Positions 61,478 to 64,000 of a DNA stretch of 64,000 bases are shown here, in pieces. Within the stretch, counting starts at the first letter, position 1. Every line of letters begins with the position of its first letter. The stretch lies in assembly GCA_913058265.1 (NCBI GenBank), contig CAJXPQ010000006.1:1-64000 (forward strand). The letters are read 5' to 3'. Source of the DNA: an uncultured Oligoflexia bacterium. Lineage in GTDB: Bacteria; Bdellovibrionota; Bacteriovoracia; Bacteriovoracales; Bacteriovoracaceae. A program made the translations under genes and the position numbers. A model generated the notes under the pieces. It did no database searches. It was not told the origin of the DNA and worked only from the letters and a program-made list of their open reading frames with translations.

Positions 61478-64000
61478 CTATTTACCTAACGCTATTTTTA
61501 AAACCTCATCAAAGTGTTTCACAGCATAAAACTTCATTCCTTTTCTATGTCGCTCAGGAACCTCTTGTAGGTCTTTCTTATTTTCGAAAGGTAGAATGAT
61601 TTCTTTGATTCCAGCTCTTTTTGCTGCTAAAACCTTTTCCTTAATTCCACCAACAGGCATAACCTTACCAGTCAAACTAAGCTCTCCAGTCATGGCCACA
61701 TTACCTCTTACTTTCTTATTTTTCGACAATGAGTAAAGCGCCAATGCCATAGTAATACCGGCACTTGGACCATCCTTAGGAGTTGCTCCAGCAGGTAGAT
61801 GCAAGTGAACCTCATGATTTGCAAGGTAGTCCACAGAGGCTTCTGCTGTTTTTTCATTTGTACTCTTTGGTACCACCTTTTTAGTGGTTTTCTTTTTTGT
61901 CTTCATAGCTTTACTCATCTCTTCCTGCAGAAGACTTTGAACATAAGTATAAGCAATAGAAGCTGATTCATTCATCACATCGCCCATTTGTCCCGTAAGC
62001 TTAAAACCTTTTCCTTTTACAGGAAGGGTTTCAACGAAAAGTATTTCTCCGCCATAAGATGTCCAAGCAAGTCCAGTAACAATTCCAGGATTAAGTGGCT
62101 TTTGAGCTACTTCAGATTGAAATCTTTTCGGTCCTAATATTTTTTCAAGATCAGAAGTTTTAGGAGTAAATTTTTTCTTAGTTTTAGCAGTAACCTTTTT
62201 TAGAGCAGCGTGACGACATAGTTTTGCTACAAATTGTTCCATTCTTCTAACACCGGCCTCTCTAGCATAATCATTGATTAGTGCCTTCAGTGTAGCCTGC
62301 ACTAACGAGAAGTCTTTATTCGTCAGACCATGTTTTTTAAGTTGTTTTGGAATAACCCACTTCGTTGCAATATTTACTTTTTCTTCAAGTGTATATCCAC
62401 TAAGTTCAATTAGCTCCATCCGATCAAGTAACGCCTCAGGTATTTCTCCAACGTAGTTTGCTGTTGCAATAAATAAAACTTTCGATAGATCAAAAGGAAC
62501 GTCTAGGTAATTATCTATAAAACTTTTATTTTGTTCTGGATCTAAAACTTCTAAAAGAGCTGACCCTGGATCCCCTTGGTAACTTCTTCCAAGTTTATCG
62601 ATTTCATCCAGCATGATGACTGGATTATTTACTTCTACTCTTTTGAGAGCCTGTACTAATTTACCTGGTAATGCACCAACATAAGTTCTTCTATGGCCCT
62701 TTATCTCTGCTTCATCTCTCATACCCCCGAGAGAAAATCTATAAAATTTTCTTCCCAATGAATTTGCTATAGACTGACCAAGTGAGGTCTTACCAACACC
62801 AGGAGGTCCTGATAGACATAATATGGTTCCGTCATATTCTGGCTTCAATTGACGTACAGCTAGAAATTCAAGTATGCGCTCTTTGGCTTTTTCCAAACCG
62901 TAATGGTCACGTTCCAATATCTTTTTAGCAACATTGATATCCGTATTATCCTCAGTAGAAACACTCCAAGGAAGATCAGTCATCCAATTAATGAATGTTC
63001 TCGTTAAATTATACTCTGGAGAAGAGTCTGGAATTGACTCTAAACGCTCTAACTCTTCGTTAACAACTTTTAGCGCTTCTTCAGGCATATTGGCTTTCTC
63101 TACAAGATCTCTGAATTTTTTGATATCTCGAGATTTATCATCTTCATCCATACCGAGTTCAGATCTTATAACTTTGAGCTGCTCTCTTAAGAAGTACTCT
63201 CTTTGATACTTGTTAACCTTATCATTCACTTCATCTGTAATTTTCTTTTGTATATCTGCAACATCTTTTTCTCTTTTCAAATATACTAATAGTTTTGCAA
63301 AACGCTTTTTAACAACAAGTGTTTCCAAGAAGTCTTGAGCTTCTGGAACATCTAGCGATAGTGCAAATGCCACTAAGTCTGCAAGAGCGCCAGGGCTTGG
63401 CGAATTTAGCATTGCCAATTTCATTTCTTCATTAAAGTATGGATTAATTTCACTTAATTTCTTTACTTGATTGATAACAGATCTAGTATAAGCATCAAGC
63501 TCTTCATCTGCCTCTTGAACATCTTCAAAAATGCTTGCTCTAACAACAAGAACTGGCGACTCCTCTAAGAACTTCTTAATTGAAAAACGCTTAAGTCCAT
63601 GTACAAGCAAATTCACTGATCCATCAGGTAGTTTTAACTTCTTAACGACTTTACAATAAACGCCCACTCTATATACATCTTTGGCCGAGAGATCTTTTAC
63701 ATCATCGTTATATGCTTCCATCTCATATTCTTCTACATGACCAATATGTTCTTCTTCACCTTCGCCATCATCTATAACGTACTCTTGACCTTCTTTAAAC
63801 TTAACTAGGTTTAAAGCCACATAACCAGTTTTTGTCACCAAGTCATCTAAGTCTTTAGTATATTTATCTTCACTAAGAATAATTGGAGCAATCATACCTG
63901 GAAAGATAGGACTATTTACAATTGGAATAACAACAATATCCGTAGGTAATGCTGCAATACCATCTGTCTCTGAATTAAGTTTAACATTTTTATCTGACAC
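61478..64000 (-). CDS. lon: ATP-dependent Lon protease (second copy, N-terminus at window edge)
   Basis: The reading frame runs 840 residues to a GTG at the last base of the window, so the true start could lie outside. The LON N-domain (VVIPIVNSPIFPGM), AAA+ module ([26 protein letters not shown]) and protease domain ([24 protein letters not shown]) are all intact. Compared with the first Lon, it has an acidic insert in the N-domain (EGEEEHIGHVEEYEMEAYND) and a Lys/Thr-rich insert in the protease domain (MKTKKKTTKKVVPKS). The two proteins are otherwise similar, so this is an old duplication with distinct specialisation. Confidence 0.93.
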   Translation of the reverse strand: MSDKNVKLNSETDGIAALPTDIVVIPIVNSPIFPGMIAPIILSEDKYTKDLDDLVTKTGYVALNLVKFKEGQEYVIDDGEGEEEHIGHVEEYEMEAYNDDVKDLSAKDVYRVGVYCKVVKKLKLPDGSVNLLVHGLKRFSIKKFLEESPVLVVRASIFEDVQEADEELDAYTRSVINQVKKLSEINPYFNEEMKLAMLNSPSPGALADLVAFALSLDVPEAQDFLETLVVKKRFAKLLVYLKREKDVADIQKKITDEVNDKVNKYQREYFLREQLKVIRSELGMDEDDKSRDIKKFRDLVEKANMPEEALKVVNEELERLESIPDSSPEYNLTRTFINWMTDLPWSVSTEDNTDINVAKKILERDHYGLEKAKERILEFLAVRQLKPEYDGTILCLSGPPGVGKTSLGQSIANSLGRKFYRFSLGGMRDEAEIKGHRRTYVGALPGKLVQALKRVEVNNPVIMLDEIDKLGRSYQGDPGSALLEVLDPEQNKSFIDNYLDVPFDLSKVLFIATANYVGEIPEALLDRMELIELSGYTLEEKVNIATKWVIPKQLKKHGLTNKDFSLVQATLKALINDYAREAGVRRMEQFVAKLCRHAALKKVTAKTKKKFTPKTSDLEKILGPKRFQSEVAQKPLNPGIVTGLAWTSYGGEILFVETLPVKGKGFKLTGQMGDVMNESASIAYTYVQSLLQEEMSKAMKTKKKTTKKVVPKSTNEKTAEASVDYLANHEVHLHLPAGATPKDGPSAGITMALALYSLSKNKKVRGNVAMTGELSLTGKVMPVGGIKEKVLAAKRAGIKEIILPFENKKDLQEVPERHRKGMKFYAVKHFDEVLKIALGK

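Overview
The window is about 64 kb of AT-rich bacterial chromosome. A 16S rRNA gene, Tad/Flp pilus genes, two flagellins, two lon genes, a CcoI-type copper ATPase and several deltaproteobacterial-style conserved unknowns fit a member of the Bdellovibrionota, most likely a Halobacteriovorax/Bacteriovorax-like predator. This is inferred from gene content; no search was run. I see no prophage, IS element or CRISPR array.

Layout. 1-1.3 kb: the 5' part of a 16S gene (minus strand), preceded by tRNA-Ala(UGC) and a strong promoter, so the tRNA lies in the rrn leader. 1.4-4.3 kb: a cyclophilin lipoprotein, an unknown membrane protein, and a coiled-coil protein paired with an isolated FliG C-terminal-like domain. 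4.3-14.2 kb: a long minus-strand run glmU-glmS-pcrA-AsmA-like-mtnA-ppx/gppA-cyclic-nucleotide-binding protein (cell-wall precursors, repair, methionine salvage, phosphate/alarmone metabolism). 14.4-20.7 kb: lon, then a CheY/CheX-like pair, a small membrane protein, ccoI and a tiny CcoS-like ORF. 20.7-21.7 kb: three small secreted peptides, two of them clear 57-aa paralogues. 21.7-31.2 kb: a Tad (Flp) pilus operon read from one sigma70-type promoter: five prepilin-like genes, prepilin peptidase, CpaB, secretin, a CpaE-CpaF fusion and one TadB-type membrane protein, followed by a short RHS/YD-repeat protein. 31.4 kb: 6S RNA. 32-36 kb: a reductase-like protein, two flagellins and an acetyltransferase. 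36-46.9 kb: mainly housekeeping (UbiB-like kinase, greA, recG, pgpA, recA, recX) with a RelA/SpoT-like protein. 46.9-56.7 kb: a surface/accessory region with a pilin-S74 chaperone fusion, a GT-C-like membrane protein and a tight GT2 - HprK-like kinase - giant nucleotidyltransferase-headed operon. 56.7-64 kb: oligopeptide-binding lipoprotein, acyl-CoA synthetase, rpoZ and a second lon reaching the window edge.

The strongest candidates for something undescribed are the GT2/HprK-like/NTase operon (50.7-56.7 kb), the pilin-S74 fusion (46.9-48.3 kb), the RelA/SpoT-like protein (43.3-44.5 kb), and the Tad locus, which has a CpaE-CpaF fusion, an apparent AUA start codon on the secretin and a hairpin over a pilin start codon. 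Many starts were moved from the longest ORF to a start with a better Shine-Dalgarno sequence (SD) or signal peptide; this is stated in each entry.
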